The notes beneath the pieces are model-generated. The model was not told where the DNA came from. It did no database searches and saw only the letters and a program-made list of their open reading frames with translations. Below, in pieces: positions 34,976 through 44,664 of a DNA stretch of 64,000 bases. The DNA is from Amphritea atlantica (GTDB lineage Bacteria; Pseudomonadota; Gammaproteobacteria; Pseudomonadales; Balneatricaceae), in NCBI GenBank assembly GCA_024397875.1, contig CP073344.1:2595001-2659000 (forward strand), in the 5' to 3' direction. A program made the translations under genes and the position numbers. Each line of letters starts with the position of its first letter. The stretch's first letter is position 1.

Positions 34976-36004
34976 ATGATTAAGTCATGCCTGAAGGAAT
35001 TGAATAATTCAATCACCAAACTGACTACCGCAGCGACTCTGACTGCACTGACGCTCACCGCTACTGCCCATGCAGAGTCGATGCCCGGTAAAGGCGTAGA
35101 AGTGACTCCCATCTTCCCCAGCATTGCCGAAGAACGCTTTCGCGGCGAGATTGCAATCGCAGGGCTCGAGGCGCTGGGTTATGAAGTAGAAGAGCCAAAA
35201 GAAACAGAGTACGCCACCATGATGCTGGCGCTCTCTTATGGCGATGCCGACTTTAGTGTGCACATGTGGGATATCCTCCACGACAGTTTTTATCAGAAAG
35301 CCGGCGGCGATGAGACCATGCTGAAAGCAGGCAACACTATTCCGGGAGTACTTCAGGGATACCTGATTGATAAAAAGACCGCCGATAAGTACAACATCAC
35401 CAAACTGACCGACCTCAAGAAGCCCGAGATCGCCAAGTTGTTCGATGCCAATGATGATGGCAAAGCTGATCTCACCGGTTGTAACCCGGGCTGGGGCTGT
35501 GAACTGGTAATCAATCACCATATGAAGGCCTATGGTCTTGAAGATACGGTTACCCACAACCAGGGCTCTTACTTTGCCCTGATGGCCGATACCATTACCC
35601 GCTATAAAGAGGGTCAGCCAGTACTGTACTTTACCTGGGTACCTCAGTGGATTGCCGGTGTACTGGTAGAAGACAAGGATGTGGTATGGCTGGAAGTACC
35701 ATACACCTCACTGCCCGATGGTAAAAACGACGTGAATACCAGCTTTAATGGTAAGAACCTCGGTTTTGCAGTCGATCAGGTTAAATCAGTTCTGAATCGC
35801 GAATTCGCTGAAGAAAACCCGGCGGCAACCAAACTCCTGTCCCTGGTTCAGATTACCGCTGCAGACGAAAGTGCACAGAACCTGAAAATGCAGAATGGCG
35901 AAAAATCTATGGAAGATATTAAGCGTCACGCTCAGGATTGGATAAAAGCCCATCAGTCTGAATATGACAACTGGCTGGCAGAAGCCCGCGCGGCTGCCAA
36001 GTAA
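34976..36004 (+). CDS. proX: Glycine betaine-binding periplasmic protein (ProX type)
   Basis: 342 residues with a signal peptide ending near ATAHA-ES. The mature part is close to E. coli ProX, with GYLIDKKTADKY, DANDDGKADLTGCNPGWGCE and YFTWVPQW; the tryptophans in the last two blocks belong to the aromatic cage for quaternary amines. Two cysteines in CNPGWGC probably form a disulfide. It delivers glycine betaine, or proline betaine, to ProVW. The ATG is preceded by GAGGATTCAATA. A terminator follows 18 bases after the stop. Confidence 0.9.
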   Translation: MIKSCLKELNNSITKLTTAATLTALTLTATAHAESMPGKGVEVTPIFPSIAEERFRGEIAIAGLEALGYEVEEPKETEYATMMLALSYGDADFSVHMWDILHDSFYQKAGGDETMLKAGNTIPGVLQGYLIDKKTADKYNITKLTDLKKPEIAKLFDANDDGKADLTGCNPGWGCELVINHHMKAYGLEDTVTHNQGSYFALMADTITRYKEGQPVLYFTWVPQWIAGVLVEDKDVVWLEVPYTSLPDGKNDVNTSFNGKNLGFAVDQVKSVLNREFAEENPAATKLLSLVQITAADESAQNLKMQNGEKSMEDIKRHAQDWIKAHQSEYDNWLAEARAAAK

Positions 36005-36022
36005 CTCTTTAGGTAACATCAG

Positions 36023-36049
36023 AAAAGGCACCTTATTGGGTGCCTTTTT
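36023..36049 (+). terminator. Rho-independent terminator after proX
   Basis: AAAAGGCACC (36023-36032) and GGTGCCTTTT (36039-36048) pair around a six-base loop, and the T-run extends to 36049. It closes proVWX, although the next gene starts only 21 bases on. Confidence 0.85.
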
Positions 36050-36069
36050 AGGCTGTGAAGGAAATATAA

Positions 36070-37404
36070 ATGTCGTTGTATAACTTTGTTCAGACACTGC
36101 AATTCTCAGAGATGCCAGAGCATAGCCGCTGGCTTATCAACACCTCACTGCTGGACATAATCGGCGTTATGGCTGGTGCCAGAGACAATGAAACCAGCCG
36201 TAATATACGTGACTATGCGGCCCTGCATTACTCCGGCGGTATCATTCAGACCCGGCTGTTGTTTGACGGTCGTAAAGTGCACCCTCTCGGTTCCGCATGG
36301 GCTGGCGGCTTTAGTGCTGACAGCCTGGACGCTCATGAAGGTCACTTCACCTCAAAAGGCCATGCTGGCGCGACAGTAGTCCCCGCCCTGCTCGCGATAG
36401 CCGATGCATACCGTAATCAGGGCGAGGAGATAAGCGGAGAAGAGTTCCTCTCAGCACTGGCTGTTGCCTATGAAACCGGCCTTCGGGCTGGGGTTGCACT
36501 GATGGATACCGCTGCCGAATATCATGCCTCCGGTGCATTCTCAGGTCTGGGAGTTGTTTGTGGTGCAGCCAGGCTGTTGCGAATGGACGAAGAGCAGTTT
36601 CTCCACGCACTGGGAATCGCCGAATATTTCGGTCCCCGTTGTCCAATGATGCGCCTGGTCGATTTTCCATCCAATCTGCGGGACGCCCATGGCGCCGGTG
36701 CCTATGCCGGGGTAAATGCGATACTGATGGCGCAATCGGGTATCACAGGGGCGCCTGCGGAAACCGTCACTGAGAGTAAAATTGCGCACTGCTGGGATGA
36801 TCTGGGTAAACGCTGGGAGATTGATGCTCAGTACTTTAAACCCTGGCCGGTCTGTCGCTGGGCCCAGCCTTCACTGACGGCCGTTACCCGGCTTTTACAG
36901 GAGAACCCTCAGATCAGAGGGACTAACATTGAGCATGTAGTAATAGAGACCTTCCATGAATCGATGCGCCTGCAGGGCCACTTCCCCAGCAACGCCGATG
37001 AAGCTCAATATGGTCTGGCTTTTCCGGTTGCAGCACTGATTACCCGCGGTCAGGTCGGTCCTGCAGAGGTTACTGGCGATGCCATATACGCTGAAGATAT
37101 CCTCAATGTCAGCCGTAGAATTGAGATAAAAGAAGCGGACGACCTGTCAGTAAGATTTCCTGAAGAGATTCTCTCGCGTGTTACCATAACATTAAGTGAT
37201 GGAACTCAATTGATCAGTCCGGTAGCGCAGGCGAAAGGTGATCCGGCAACGGCCATGAGTGAGGCAGAGTTCATTGAAAAATTCAGGCTGCTGGCTTCCG
37301 TCAGCTTTGACGAAAAACGTATACAGGAGATAATAGCTAGCATTAAAGGCTTACGCACTGCTGACAGCTGTAAAGCGCTATTAAATCTACTGATGCAACG
37401 TTAA
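36070..37404 (+). CDS. MmgE/PrpD-family protein
   Basis: 444 residues, the usual length of MmgE/PrpD proteins, which include 2-methylcitrate dehydratase, cis-aconitate decarboxylase and many members of unknown substrate. The stretch DSLDAHEGHFTSKGHAGATVVPALLAIAD (about 92-120) matches the conserved N-terminal active-site region. The ATG has AAGGA about 8 bases upstream. No other methylcitrate-cycle gene (prpB, prpC) is nearby, so propionate metabolism is unlikely. It is followed by two GlxA/AraC regulators and lies after proVWX, so it may act on a hydroxylated carboxylic acid made from an imported betaine. That is inference. Confidence 0.78.
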   Translation: MSLYNFVQTLQFSEMPEHSRWLINTSLLDIIGVMAGARDNETSRNIRDYAALHYSGGIIQTRLLFDGRKVHPLGSAWAGGFSADSLDAHEGHFTSKGHAGATVVPALLAIADAYRNQGEEISGEEFLSALAVAYETGLRAGVALMDTAAEYHASGAFSGLGVVCGAARLLRMDEEQFLHALGIAEYFGPRCPMMRLVDFPSNLRDAHGAGAYAGVNAILMAQSGITGAPAETVTESKIAHCWDDLGKRWEIDAQYFKPWPVCRWAQPSLTAVTRLLQENPQIRGTNIEHVVIETFHESMRLQGHFPSNADEAQYGLAFPVAALITRGQVGPAEVTGDAIYAEDILNVSRRIEIKEADDLSVRFPEEILSRVTITLSDGTQLISPVAQAKGDPATAMSEAEFIEKFRLLASVSFDEKRIQEIIASIKGLRTADSCKALLNLLMQR

Positions 37405-37412
37405 TATGAGAC

Positions 37413-37445
37413 CCGGGCCGGTAATGCAGACAGTAACCGGCCCGG
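37413..37445. other. Strong stem-loop after the PrpD-family gene
   Basis: CCGGGCCGGT (37413-37422) and ACCGGCCCGG (37436-37445) form a perfect 10-base GC-rich stem with a 13-base loop. No T-run follows. It may stabilise the upstream mRNA end or act as a weak terminator before the regulator pair. Confidence 0.5.
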
Positions 37446-37546
37446 CTGATAGATTATCCACCCTGAATCAGAATACCTGATACTGAAATCACAGCACCAT
37501 TGCCAACAAAAACGGTCGATACTCTTTTTATAACAAGGTCTTATAA

Positions 37547-38593
37547 ATGGCAGATTCAATTATCAAACGCGACTTCAGTAAAACGATCAGTAATACCAAC
37601 AAAGTATTTCTGAAAGACAATGACGACCAGCAAAAACTGGTCAAGGTCGGTTTTGTTCTGCTAGAAAACTTTTCGATGGTCGCATTTACCGGCGCTGTCG
37701 ATGTATTGGTTACGGCTAACCTGGTTCTGCCGGGAAAAGCATTTGATTATATGACACTGGGTATCAACTCCCGGATGGTTACCAGTGATCTTGGCATCGA
37801 CATTGCCACTGGCGGTACCGTTGAAACATTACCCATTCAGCATCGCAATGAACTCGATATCCTGATTATTTGTGGCGGTTTTCGCTGTTCCCTTGAACCG
37901 AATGCCAAACTCACAACCTGCCTGAAAGCCGCGGATAAACTCGGAATAACCTTGGGAGGGCTATGGAACGGCGCCGTTGCTCTGGCTCATGCCGGCTTGC
38001 TGGACAATATGGAATGCGCAGCACATCCGGACAATCACGCCTATATGCGCGAGCGCTTCCCAAACCTTAAAGTGTCCGGAAATACACTGGTTGTCGGTAA
38101 CAAACGAGCCAGTTGCGCAGGTCCCGTCAGTGCTCTGGAAATGATGCTTAAACTCATTGGCCAGCTGCAGGGCGACGCGGTTGTCCGGGCAGTCAGAGAG
38201 ATCCTCAGTTGTGATCAGGTTGCAGAAAATCAGGACTCAGTTCCCCTGCAGGTTGGGGATAATCCGACCTTTCCTGAACCGCTGAGAAACATCATTGAAT
38301 TAATGCGCAATAATATAGAGGAGCCATTGAATCTCGAAGAACTGTCTGAATGCATGACCATTTCCCGGCGTCAGATGGAGCGTCTGTTCCAGACTCATCT
38401 GGATACCAGTCCCTCACGCTATTATCTGGAACTGCGTATTACCCATGCCCGACGGTTATTACTGCAAAGCAATGAGAGTATTACCAACGTGTCACTCGCC
38501 TGCGGCTTCGTCAGTACCAGCCATTTCAGCAACTGTTTTAAAGACTATTTCGGTCTGTCTCCCAGCGCGGCACGCCAGAAAATCAACACCTGA
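37547..38593 (+). CDS. GlxA/AraC-family transcriptional regulator
   Basis: 348 residues: an N-terminal extension of about 30 residues, a DJ-1/PfpI-like domain (about 32-215) and two AraC helix-turn-helix motifs (about 250-340; TISRRQMERLFQTHLDTSPS). The nucleophile elbow reads LGGLWNGAVALAHAGLL: the cysteine seen in the GbdR-like protein is replaced. It overlaps the next regulator by one base (TGATG), so the two are translationally coupled. The family includes regulators for carnitine, arginine and betaine use. The ligand is unknown. The ribosome site (AAGG) is modest. Confidence 0.83.
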   Translation: MADSIIKRDFSKTISNTNKVFLKDNDDQQKLVKVGFVLLENFSMVAFTGAVDVLVTANLVLPGKAFDYMTLGINSRMVTSDLGIDIATGGTVETLPIQHRNELDILIICGGFRCSLEPNAKLTTCLKAADKLGITLGGLWNGAVALAHAGLLDNMECAAHPDNHAYMRERFPNLKVSGNTLVVGNKRASCAGPVSALEMMLKLIGQLQGDAVVRAVREILSCDQVAENQDSVPLQVGDNPTFPEPLRNIIELMRNNIEEPLNLEELSECMTISRRQMERLFQTHLDTSPSRYYLELRITHARRLLLQSNESITNVSLACGFVSTSHFSNCFKDYFGLSPSAARQKINT

Positions 38594-39555
38594 TGACCAC
38601 AGTAACAGAGCCGGTCAGGATAAGTTTTATTCTGTTGCCCGGATTCGCCCTGACTTCGTTTTCACTTGCCATTGAAGCCCTGAGTGTCGCTAATCAGTTA
38701 AGTGACTCAGAACTCTATCGCTATCGTCTTTGTTCACCACAGGCGAATATCGGCGAACGGGTCGTGAGTTCCAACGGTGTGCCAATTGAAATGACTGCCA
38801 CGCTGAATAGCTGTCACCGGAGTGAGCTGGTGTTTATTGCCGGCTATCGGGAGAGTGCCAGCTATAGTTCGCCATTGCTAACAACGCTGCTCAGACAGAT
38901 CAACCAACGACAGGGTCGCATAGCCGCCCTGAGTAGCGGAGCTTTTATTCTGGCACGTATTGGTTTACTGAAGGGCAGGAGCTGTACTCTGGTGCCTGAA
39001 CATCAGAGTATTTTTACTGAACTCTACCCTGATATCCTGTTACAAGAAAACCTCTATACTGTCACAGATAACATATTCACCAGTGCCGGCGGCACTGCAA
39101 CCCTTGATATGCTGCTCCACCTGATCGGACTGGATCATGGCCGTGATCTGGTCTGGCGAGTATCACAACAGTTTATGCAGGATAAGATCCGCAGCCCTGA
39201 AGCGATGCAGGCAACCTGTCAGCAGGTCAGTCTGCGTATTAAGTCCCCCTGTCTCGGTGCTGCTGTGGAGCTGATGCAGAAACATATCGAACATCCCTAC
39301 CCCATCGCCCAGCTGGCAGACAATATTGGTACAACACCGAGGAATCTTGAACGGGTGTTCCAAAAACATGAACACATCACTCCGGGACGCTACTATCTTC
39401 GCCTGCGGCTGCAACAGGCCCGGCGTATGCTGGAGGAAACCCATCTCAGTCTGGCCTCCATCGCCCAGGCAACCGGATTCAGCAGTCAGAGCCATTTCGG
39501 CAAATGCTTTCGGGAACAGTTCAACACGCCGCCTTCGACACTCAGAAAAAGTTAA
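38593..39555 (+). CDS. Second GlxA/AraC-family regulator, overlapping the first
   Basis: 320 residues with the same layout: DJ-1/PfpI-like domain (about 8-190) and AraC helix-turn-helix pair (about 220-318; TTPRNLERVFQKHEHITPG and IAQATGFSSQSHFGKCFREQF). The elbow is IAALSSGAFILARIGLL, with serine in place of cysteine. The ATG shares its A with the stop of the previous regulator. The two proteins are clearly different in sequence, so this is not a recent duplication. It may regulate the 2OG oxygenase gene 100 bases downstream or the PrpD-family gene upstream. Confidence 0.82.
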   Translation: MTTVTEPVRISFILLPGFALTSFSLAIEALSVANQLSDSELYRYRLCSPQANIGERVVSSNGVPIEMTATLNSCHRSELVFIAGYRESASYSSPLLTTLLRQINQRQGRIAALSSGAFILARIGLLKGRSCTLVPEHQSIFTELYPDILLQENLYTVTDNIFTSAGGTATLDMLLHLIGLDHGRDLVWRVSQQFMQDKIRSPEAMQATCQQVSLRIKSPCLGAAVELMQKHIEHPYPIAQLADNIGTTPRNLERVFQKHEHITPGRYYLRLRLQQARRMLEETHLSLASIAQATGFSSQSHFGKCFREQFNTPPSTLRKS

Positions 39556-39658
39556 TTTATCGGATCTGCAACACTGATCTTCGCTTTTGTGATAGTCCGC
39601 AAAAGGCCATATCACAGATACTGTTTACTAAAGAAAACAACAGTTTATAGGTAACACA

Positions 39659-40651
39659 GTGTCTGATGCAGCCGTAACCCGAATTGATTCCTACCTTGAA
39701 AGTAAAGCCTCCGCCTTCAGCGAAATTCCCGTTATTGATGTGGCGCCCCTGATCGATGGCAGTGATCCGCAAAAAGTTGCCAAAGAACTGGCATTTGTCT
39801 GTGAGAACATCGGTTTTCTCTATATCAGGAACCATGGCGTCGATAAGCAACTGGTTGCCGATATGTACGCCCAGACCAAAGCTTTTTTCGATCTGCCATT
39901 AGAAGAAAAGCAGAAGCTCAACATTATAAACTCAGGACAAACCCTGCGGGGCTACATCCCGATGTACGGCGAAAACGTCGACCCGGAAAACACCCGCGAT
40001 TTTAAGGAAGTGTTCGATTACGGTCAGCATGAAGAAGAGGTCTCTCCGTTTTTTGGTCCGAACCTGATGCCGGAAAATGCTCCTGCTGGGTTCCGAGAAA
40101 CCGCCGAACGTTATCATACTGCGATGATGGAACTTGGACGTAAACTGGTAAGTGGTATCGCGCTGAGCCTGAATTTACCCGCAGACTACTTTGAACAGCT
40201 GCAACAGAAACCGATTAACATTCAGCGCCTGCTACACTATCCGCCACAAGAGGGAGATATTACCCAGAAAGAGATCGGCATCGGCGCCCATACCGATTAT
40301 GGTTTCCTGACGATCTTGTCTCAGGATGAAGTGGGTGGCCTGCAGGTCCGTAACGCCAATGGAGACTGGGTCAGCGCACCGCCGATTGAGGATACTTTTA
40401 TCGTCAACATCGGTGATCTGGTACAGACGTTCACCAATGATCGCTACATCTCGACTGTGCATCGGGTTGTCAACAGCAGCGGTCGCCAGCGTTACTCAAT
40501 TCCATTCTTTATGGATCTCGATTTTGATGCCCCGGTTAGTGTCGTTGACACCTGCCACGGTGAAGACAATCCACCAAAGTATCAGCCCTACACCTGTGGC
40601 CAGCACAAGTACAAACGTTTTGTCGATAGCTATGTGCATCTGACAAATTAA
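39659..40651 (+). CDS. 2-oxoglutarate/Fe(II)-dependent oxygenase, isopenicillin N synthase-like
   Basis: 330 residues from a GTG at 39659 with AGGTAACACA just upstream. The DIOX_N region (VIDVAPLIDGS, ICENIGFLYIRNHGV-like) is followed by the double-stranded beta-helix core with iron ligands in AHTDYG (HxD) and STVHRVV (distal H), and the 2OG-binding RYS in RQRYSIPFF. It should hydroxylate or oxidise a small molecule with 2-oxoglutarate and oxygen. It is not of the gamma-butyrobetaine hydroxylase family. Its location after two GlxA regulators and before betBA hints at a betaine-related substrate; this is unproven. A strong terminator follows. Confidence 0.82.
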   Translation: MSDAAVTRIDSYLESKASAFSEIPVIDVAPLIDGSDPQKVAKELAFVCENIGFLYIRNHGVDKQLVADMYAQTKAFFDLPLEEKQKLNIINSGQTLRGYIPMYGENVDPENTRDFKEVFDYGQHEEEVSPFFGPNLMPENAPAGFRETAERYHTAMMELGRKLVSGIALSLNLPADYFEQLQQKPINIQRLLHYPPQEGDITQKEIGIGAHTDYGFLTILSQDEVGGLQVRNANGDWVSAPPIEDTFIVNIGDLVQTFTNDRYISTVHRVVNSSGRQRYSIPFFMDLDFDAPVSVVDTCHGEDNPPKYQPYTCGQHKYKRFVDSYVHLTN

Positions 40652-40709
40652 CCGTTAAAAACCAGTCGTCAAAAAACGGTAACGAACATTCTCGTTATAC
40701 CCTCTTTAT

Positions 40710-40734
40710 GCCCGTATTATGCGGGCTTTTTTTT
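40710..40734 (+). terminator. Rho-independent terminator after the 2OG oxygenase gene
   Basis: GCCCG (40710-40714) / CGGGC (40722-40726) with a 7-base loop, followed directly by eight T (40727-40734). Confidence 0.87.
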
Positions 40735-41294
40735 ATTATTCACCCGGCATATAAACGACGACCTCCCATTGGCTCTTTTGTTGTATATACCTATCGCTTT
40801 AGCAAACCAGTGTATGCCATGGGCACTGACAGAACGTCAGACAGGGTAACCTGCTAAACCGCCAAACAGATTCCATTAAAGCAATCAGTTCACCCGCGGA
40901 CTTAAAAGCCAGCCTTCTATTCTGCCCGTTCACGCCATGTAAATAACAAATTACGACACAAACAAAACAGGCGGACAAAAAACAACCAGAAACAATATTT
41001 TATTTTAATCTAAATTAATCAACAACTTAAACAAAAAACACAAAACAAAAACTAAAAACCTCTCTCTGCCAAACGATCACTGTCACCTTTCCTGTTCTGA
41101 AAACGACACCGATTCTTTTTGACATTTACCTGAAATATAGCCAGTATTATTTTTAATTAAACGATCAATCAATAAAAAACGGCAGCAAAGCGCGCATACC
41201 CAACTCAGTTACTTTGCCTTTGTGAGTGTCAGTTAAATACAAATACCGATGCCTGGCTGCAACCTCAGGCAGCGAATACGTGAGACGAATACCC
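40735..41294. other. betBA upstream region with a strand-biased A-rich tract
   Basis: No gene is supported. Between about 40945 and 41080 the plus strand is built almost only of A and C with scattered T and very few G. A TTGACA at 41119-41124 and TATTAT at 41145-41150 form a possible sigma-70 promoter, but the 20-base spacer is long, so it is only a candidate. A BetI-like operator follows at 41155-41173. The tract could favour DNA bending or silencing; this was not tested. Confidence 0.5.
41155..41173. promoter_or_regulatory. Candidate BetI operator before betB
   Basis: AATTAAACGATCAATCAAT is an imperfect palindrome centred on CG and resembles the known BetI site of enterics and vibrios (ATTGAACG...CAATCAA type, from memory). 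It lies just after the candidate -10, where a repressor would block betBA. A related sequence sharing AATTAAACG precedes betI (50698-50715). Confidence 0.6.
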
Positions 41295-42752
41295 ATGCAA
41301 AAAGCTCTATATATCAATGGCCAGTATCAGGACGCAACCTCCGGCGAAACATTTACCACATTCAATCCTGCTACCGGAGAGCCGCTGGCAGACGTTCAGC
41401 AGGCATCTATGGCGGATGTGGATCTGGCCGTTGCAGCAGCCAAAGAGGGTTTTAAAGTCTGGTCGGCTATGAGCGGCATCGAACGGGGGCGAATTCTGAT
41501 GCGGGCGGTCGCTATCCTGCGCGAACGTAACGATGAACTGGCGCTGCTGGAAGTGCTGGACACCGGTAAACCACTGCAGGAAGCCAACTGTGTTGATATT
41601 GTCACTGGCGCGGATGTCATTGAGTACTACGCGGGTCTCGCCGCTACGATTCATGGTCAGCAACAGGATCTGGGCGGCAGCAACTTCTTCTATAGCCGTC
41701 GTGAACCACTGGGTATCTGTGCCGGAATCGGTGCCTGGAACTACCCTATCCAGATCGCCATGTGGAAGTCGGGTCCTGCTCTTGCGGCAGGTAACTGCAT
41801 GATATTTAAACCCTCAGAAGAAACGCCGCTGAGCGTGCTTAAACTGGCGGAGATTTTTACCGAAGCGGGTCTGCCCGATGGCGTGTTCAATGTTGTCCAG
41901 GGTGACTACCGGGTAGGCCAGGCGCTGTCCCGTCATCCCGAGATCGCCAAAGTATCATTCACCGGCGAATGCGGTACCGGAAAAAAAGTAATGGCCGATG
42001 CGGCGGGCTCCCTGAAAGAGGTAACGATGGAGCTTGGAGGCAAATCACCGCTGATCGTATTCGGTGATGCCAACATCGACAATGCAGTCGCAGGTGCCAT
42101 GCTGGCCAACTTCTACACCCAGGGTGAAGTCTGCACCAACGGTACCCGGGTATTTGTTCACGACAGCATCTACGATGAGTTTGTCTGTAAGGTAGCCGAA
42201 CGGACCAAGCGAATGATCATTGGAGACCCGACTGACCTGAATACGCAAGTAGGCGCGCTGATCTCAGCAGAGCATATGGAAAAAGTGCTGGGGTTTATCT
42301 CAGAGGCTAAAGAAGCTGGCGCCCGACTGATCTGTGGCGGCGAACGGGCACTTGAAAATGGTCTGGATAAAGGCAACTTTGTTATGCCGACCGTATTTGC
42401 CGATTGCACCGATGAGATGCCAAACGTGCAGGAAGAGATCTTTGGACCGGTAATGTCGATTCTTAGATTTAGTGACGAAGAGGAAGTGATCCGGCGCGCG
42501 AATGCCACAGAGTTTGGTTTGGCTGCCGGTGTTTTCTCCACCGATTTTTCCCGCGCTCACCGCGTCATCGCCCGCCTTCAGGCCGGTATCTGCTGGATCA
42601 ACACCTGGGGTGCGTCCCCTGCCGAGATGCCTGTTGGCGGATATAAGCAATCGGGTATCGGCAGAGAAAATGGCATCGATACACTGAATCACTATACCCA
42701 GACAAAGAGCGTCTTTGTCGAGCTGGGCGATGTTGAGTGCCCTTACGAATAA
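41295..42752 (+). CDS. betB: Betaine aldehyde dehydrogenase
   Basis: 485 residues from the ATG at 41295 ([14 protein letters not shown]), close to the usual 490; a GTG 69 bases upstream adds residues with no counterpart. The catalytic cysteine is in [14 protein letters not shown] and the glutamate in TMELGGKSP. Oxidises betaine aldehyde to glycine betaine with NAD. It precedes betA by 82 bases and lies behind a candidate BetI operator. Unlike in enterics, betI is not the first gene here but lies at the far end of the locus. The ribosome site is weak (GAGACGA). Confidence 0.93.
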   Translation: MQKALYINGQYQDATSGETFTTFNPATGEPLADVQQASMADVDLAVAAAKEGFKVWSAMSGIERGRILMRAVAILRERNDELALLEVLDTGKPLQEANCVDIVTGADVIEYYAGLAATIHGQQQDLGGSNFFYSRREPLGICAGIGAWNYPIQIAMWKSGPALAAGNCMIFKPSEETPLSVLKLAEIFTEAGLPDGVFNVVQGDYRVGQALSRHPEIAKVSFTGECGTGKKVMADAAGSLKEVTMELGGKSPLIVFGDANIDNAVAGAMLANFYTQGEVCTNGTRVFVHDSIYDEFVCKVAERTKRMIIGDPTDLNTQVGALISAEHMEKVLGFISEAKEAGARLICGGERALENGLDKGNFVMPTVFADCTDEMPNVQEEIFGPVMSILRFSDEEEVIRRANATEFGLAAGVFSTDFSRAHRVIARLQAGICWINTWGASPAEMPVGGYKQSGIGRENGIDTLNHYTQTKSVFVELGDVECPYE

Positions 42753-42834
42753 CGACGGACTAAGACGATAGCTAATTAGCCCAGGCAATTGCTACAGGGC
42801 CAGCAATTCAAGCTTATTTAAATGCGGTAGAAGT

Positions 42835-44532
42835 ATGACGAACACAAAACAATACGATTACATCATTGTTGGCGCAGGCTCCGCTGGTTGCGTCCTGGCC
42901 AACAGACTAACCGAGGACAGCAACAACAGCGTGCTGGTCCTTGAAGCCGGAGGCACCGATAAGAGTATTTTTATCCAGATGCCCACCGCCCTCTCCTATC
43001 CGATGAATACGCCGAAATACGCCTGGCAGTTCCACACTGAAAAAGAACCGTTTCTTGATGGCCGTTCCATGCACTGTCCCCGGGGTAAAGTCCTGGGGGG
43101 TGGTTCCTCTATCAACGGAATGGTTTATGTTCGCGGCCATGCCTGCGATTTCGAAGAATGGGAAAAACAGGGGGCCAAAGGCTGGGGTTATCAGCAGTGT
43201 CTGCCCTATTTCAAGAAAGCAGAAAGCTGGGATAAAGGCGGCGATCAGTACCGTGGTGATAGCGGGCCACTGACCACCTGCGGAGGCAACGATATGCTGC
43301 TCAACCCGCTCTATCAGGCTTTTATTGATGCCGGTAAAGAAGCGGGATATCCAACCACAAAAGATTACAACGGTTACCGTCAGGAAGGCTTTGGGCCGAT
43401 GCATATGACCGTTAAAAACGGTGTGCGTGCTTCCACTTCGAATGCCTATCTGCGCGATGCGCTGAAGCGCAGCAACCTGACACTGATCAGCGGTGTGCTG
43501 ACCCGCAAAGTAGTTCTGGAAGGCAAACGCGCTGTCGGTATCGAGTATGAAAAAAATGGTCAGATCACTGAAGTGGCCGCCACTAAAGAGGTGATTTTAG
43601 CAGCGGGCTCTGTGGGTTCGCCGCATCTGTTACAACTGTCCGGTATTGGTCCTGAAAAAGTACTTCAGGAAGCTGGTGTAGAGGTTATCCACAACCTGCC
43701 CGGCGTTGGTGAAAACCTGCAGGATCATCTGGAAGTGTACTTCCAGTATCACTGTAAGCAACCGATCACGCTGAACAGTAAACTCGATCTGATCAGTAAA
43801 GGTCTGATCGGTACCCGCTGGATGCTGTTTAAAGATGGTCTGGGGGCAACCAACCACTTTGAGTCCTGTGGCTTTATCCGTTCAAGAGCCGGTCTCAAGT
43901 GGCCCAATATCCAATATCACTTTCTCCCGGCAGCGATGCGCTACGACGGCGGCAAAGCGATTGAAGGGCACGGTTTCCAGGTGCATGTCGGTCCCAACAA
44001 ACCGGAAAGCCGTGGCAGGATCTGGATCAAGTCCTCCGACCCCAAAGCCAAACCCGGTATTCTGTTTAATTACATCGGTACCGAGCAGGATAAGCAGGAC
44101 TGGCGCGATACCATCCGCCTGACCCGCGAACTGCTGAATCAGCCTGCAATGGACCCGTTCCGGGGCGATGAGATTCAACCGGGTCTGCATATATCCTCCG
44201 ATGAAACGATTGACCAGTGGGTGCGGGAAAACGTCGAAAGCGCCTACCACCCTTCTTGTAGCTGCAAGATGGGTGCGGATAATGACCCGATGGCGGTTCT
44301 CGACAACCAGTGTCGGGTACGTGGTCTTGAAGCGCTGCGTGTTGTGGATTCCTCAATCTTCCCGACTATTCCGAATGGCAACCTCAACGCCCCAACCATT
44401 ATGGTGGCGGAAAAAGCAGCAGATATGATTCTGAGTAAGCCTGCACTTACATCAACTGATGCAGATGTCTGGATTGATGAAAACTGGCAGACACGGCAGC
44501 GGCAGGGTATAGCAAAAAGACAACTGACTTAA
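42835..44532 (+). CDS. betA: Choline dehydrogenase
   Basis: 565 residues, a GMC-family flavoprotein. FAD motif [18 protein letters not shown] (about 10-27), signature region [19 protein letters not shown], and the active-site histidine in [10 protein letters not shown] near the C-terminus. It oxidises choline to betaine aldehyde at the membrane, passing electrons to the respiratory chain. It follows betB and leads into the choline ABC transporter genes, so betBA-choXWV probably acts as one unit. Confidence 0.94.
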   Translation: MTNTKQYDYIIVGAGSAGCVLANRLTEDSNNSVLVLEAGGTDKSIFIQMPTALSYPMNTPKYAWQFHTEKEPFLDGRSMHCPRGKVLGGGSSINGMVYVRGHACDFEEWEKQGAKGWGYQQCLPYFKKAESWDKGGDQYRGDSGPLTTCGGNDMLLNPLYQAFIDAGKEAGYPTTKDYNGYRQEGFGPMHMTVKNGVRASTSNAYLRDALKRSNLTLISGVLTRKVVLEGKRAVGIEYEKNGQITEVAATKEVILAAGSVGSPHLLQLSGIGPEKVLQEAGVEVIHNLPGVGENLQDHLEVYFQYHCKQPITLNSKLDLISKGLIGTRWMLFKDGLGATNHFESCGFIRSRAGLKWPNIQYHFLPAAMRYDGGKAIEGHGFQVHVGPNKPESRGRIWIKSSDPKAKPGILFNYIGTEQDKQDWRDTIRLTRELLNQPAMDPFRGDEIQPGLHISSDETIDQWVRENVESAYHPSCSCKMGADNDPMAVLDNQCRVRGLEALRVVDSSIFPTIPNGNLNAPTIMVAEKAADMILSKPALTSTDADVWIDENWQTRQRQGIAKRQLT

Positions 44533-44664
44533 TGCAGTTAAAACTTACAGGCAGGCTGACATTCTGCCTCAGGTTGCACCACAGTCCGGTGTAACTCGAA
44601 ATCAATAATTGGATATAAGAGAACAGATAGCACAAATAAAATTACTAACGAAGGGTATACATCA

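Noticed and set aside
36070..37404. Assignment of the PrpD-family gene as 2-methylcitrate dehydratase
   Set aside because: No methylcitrate-cycle partner genes are nearby and the family is broad, so only the family name is given.
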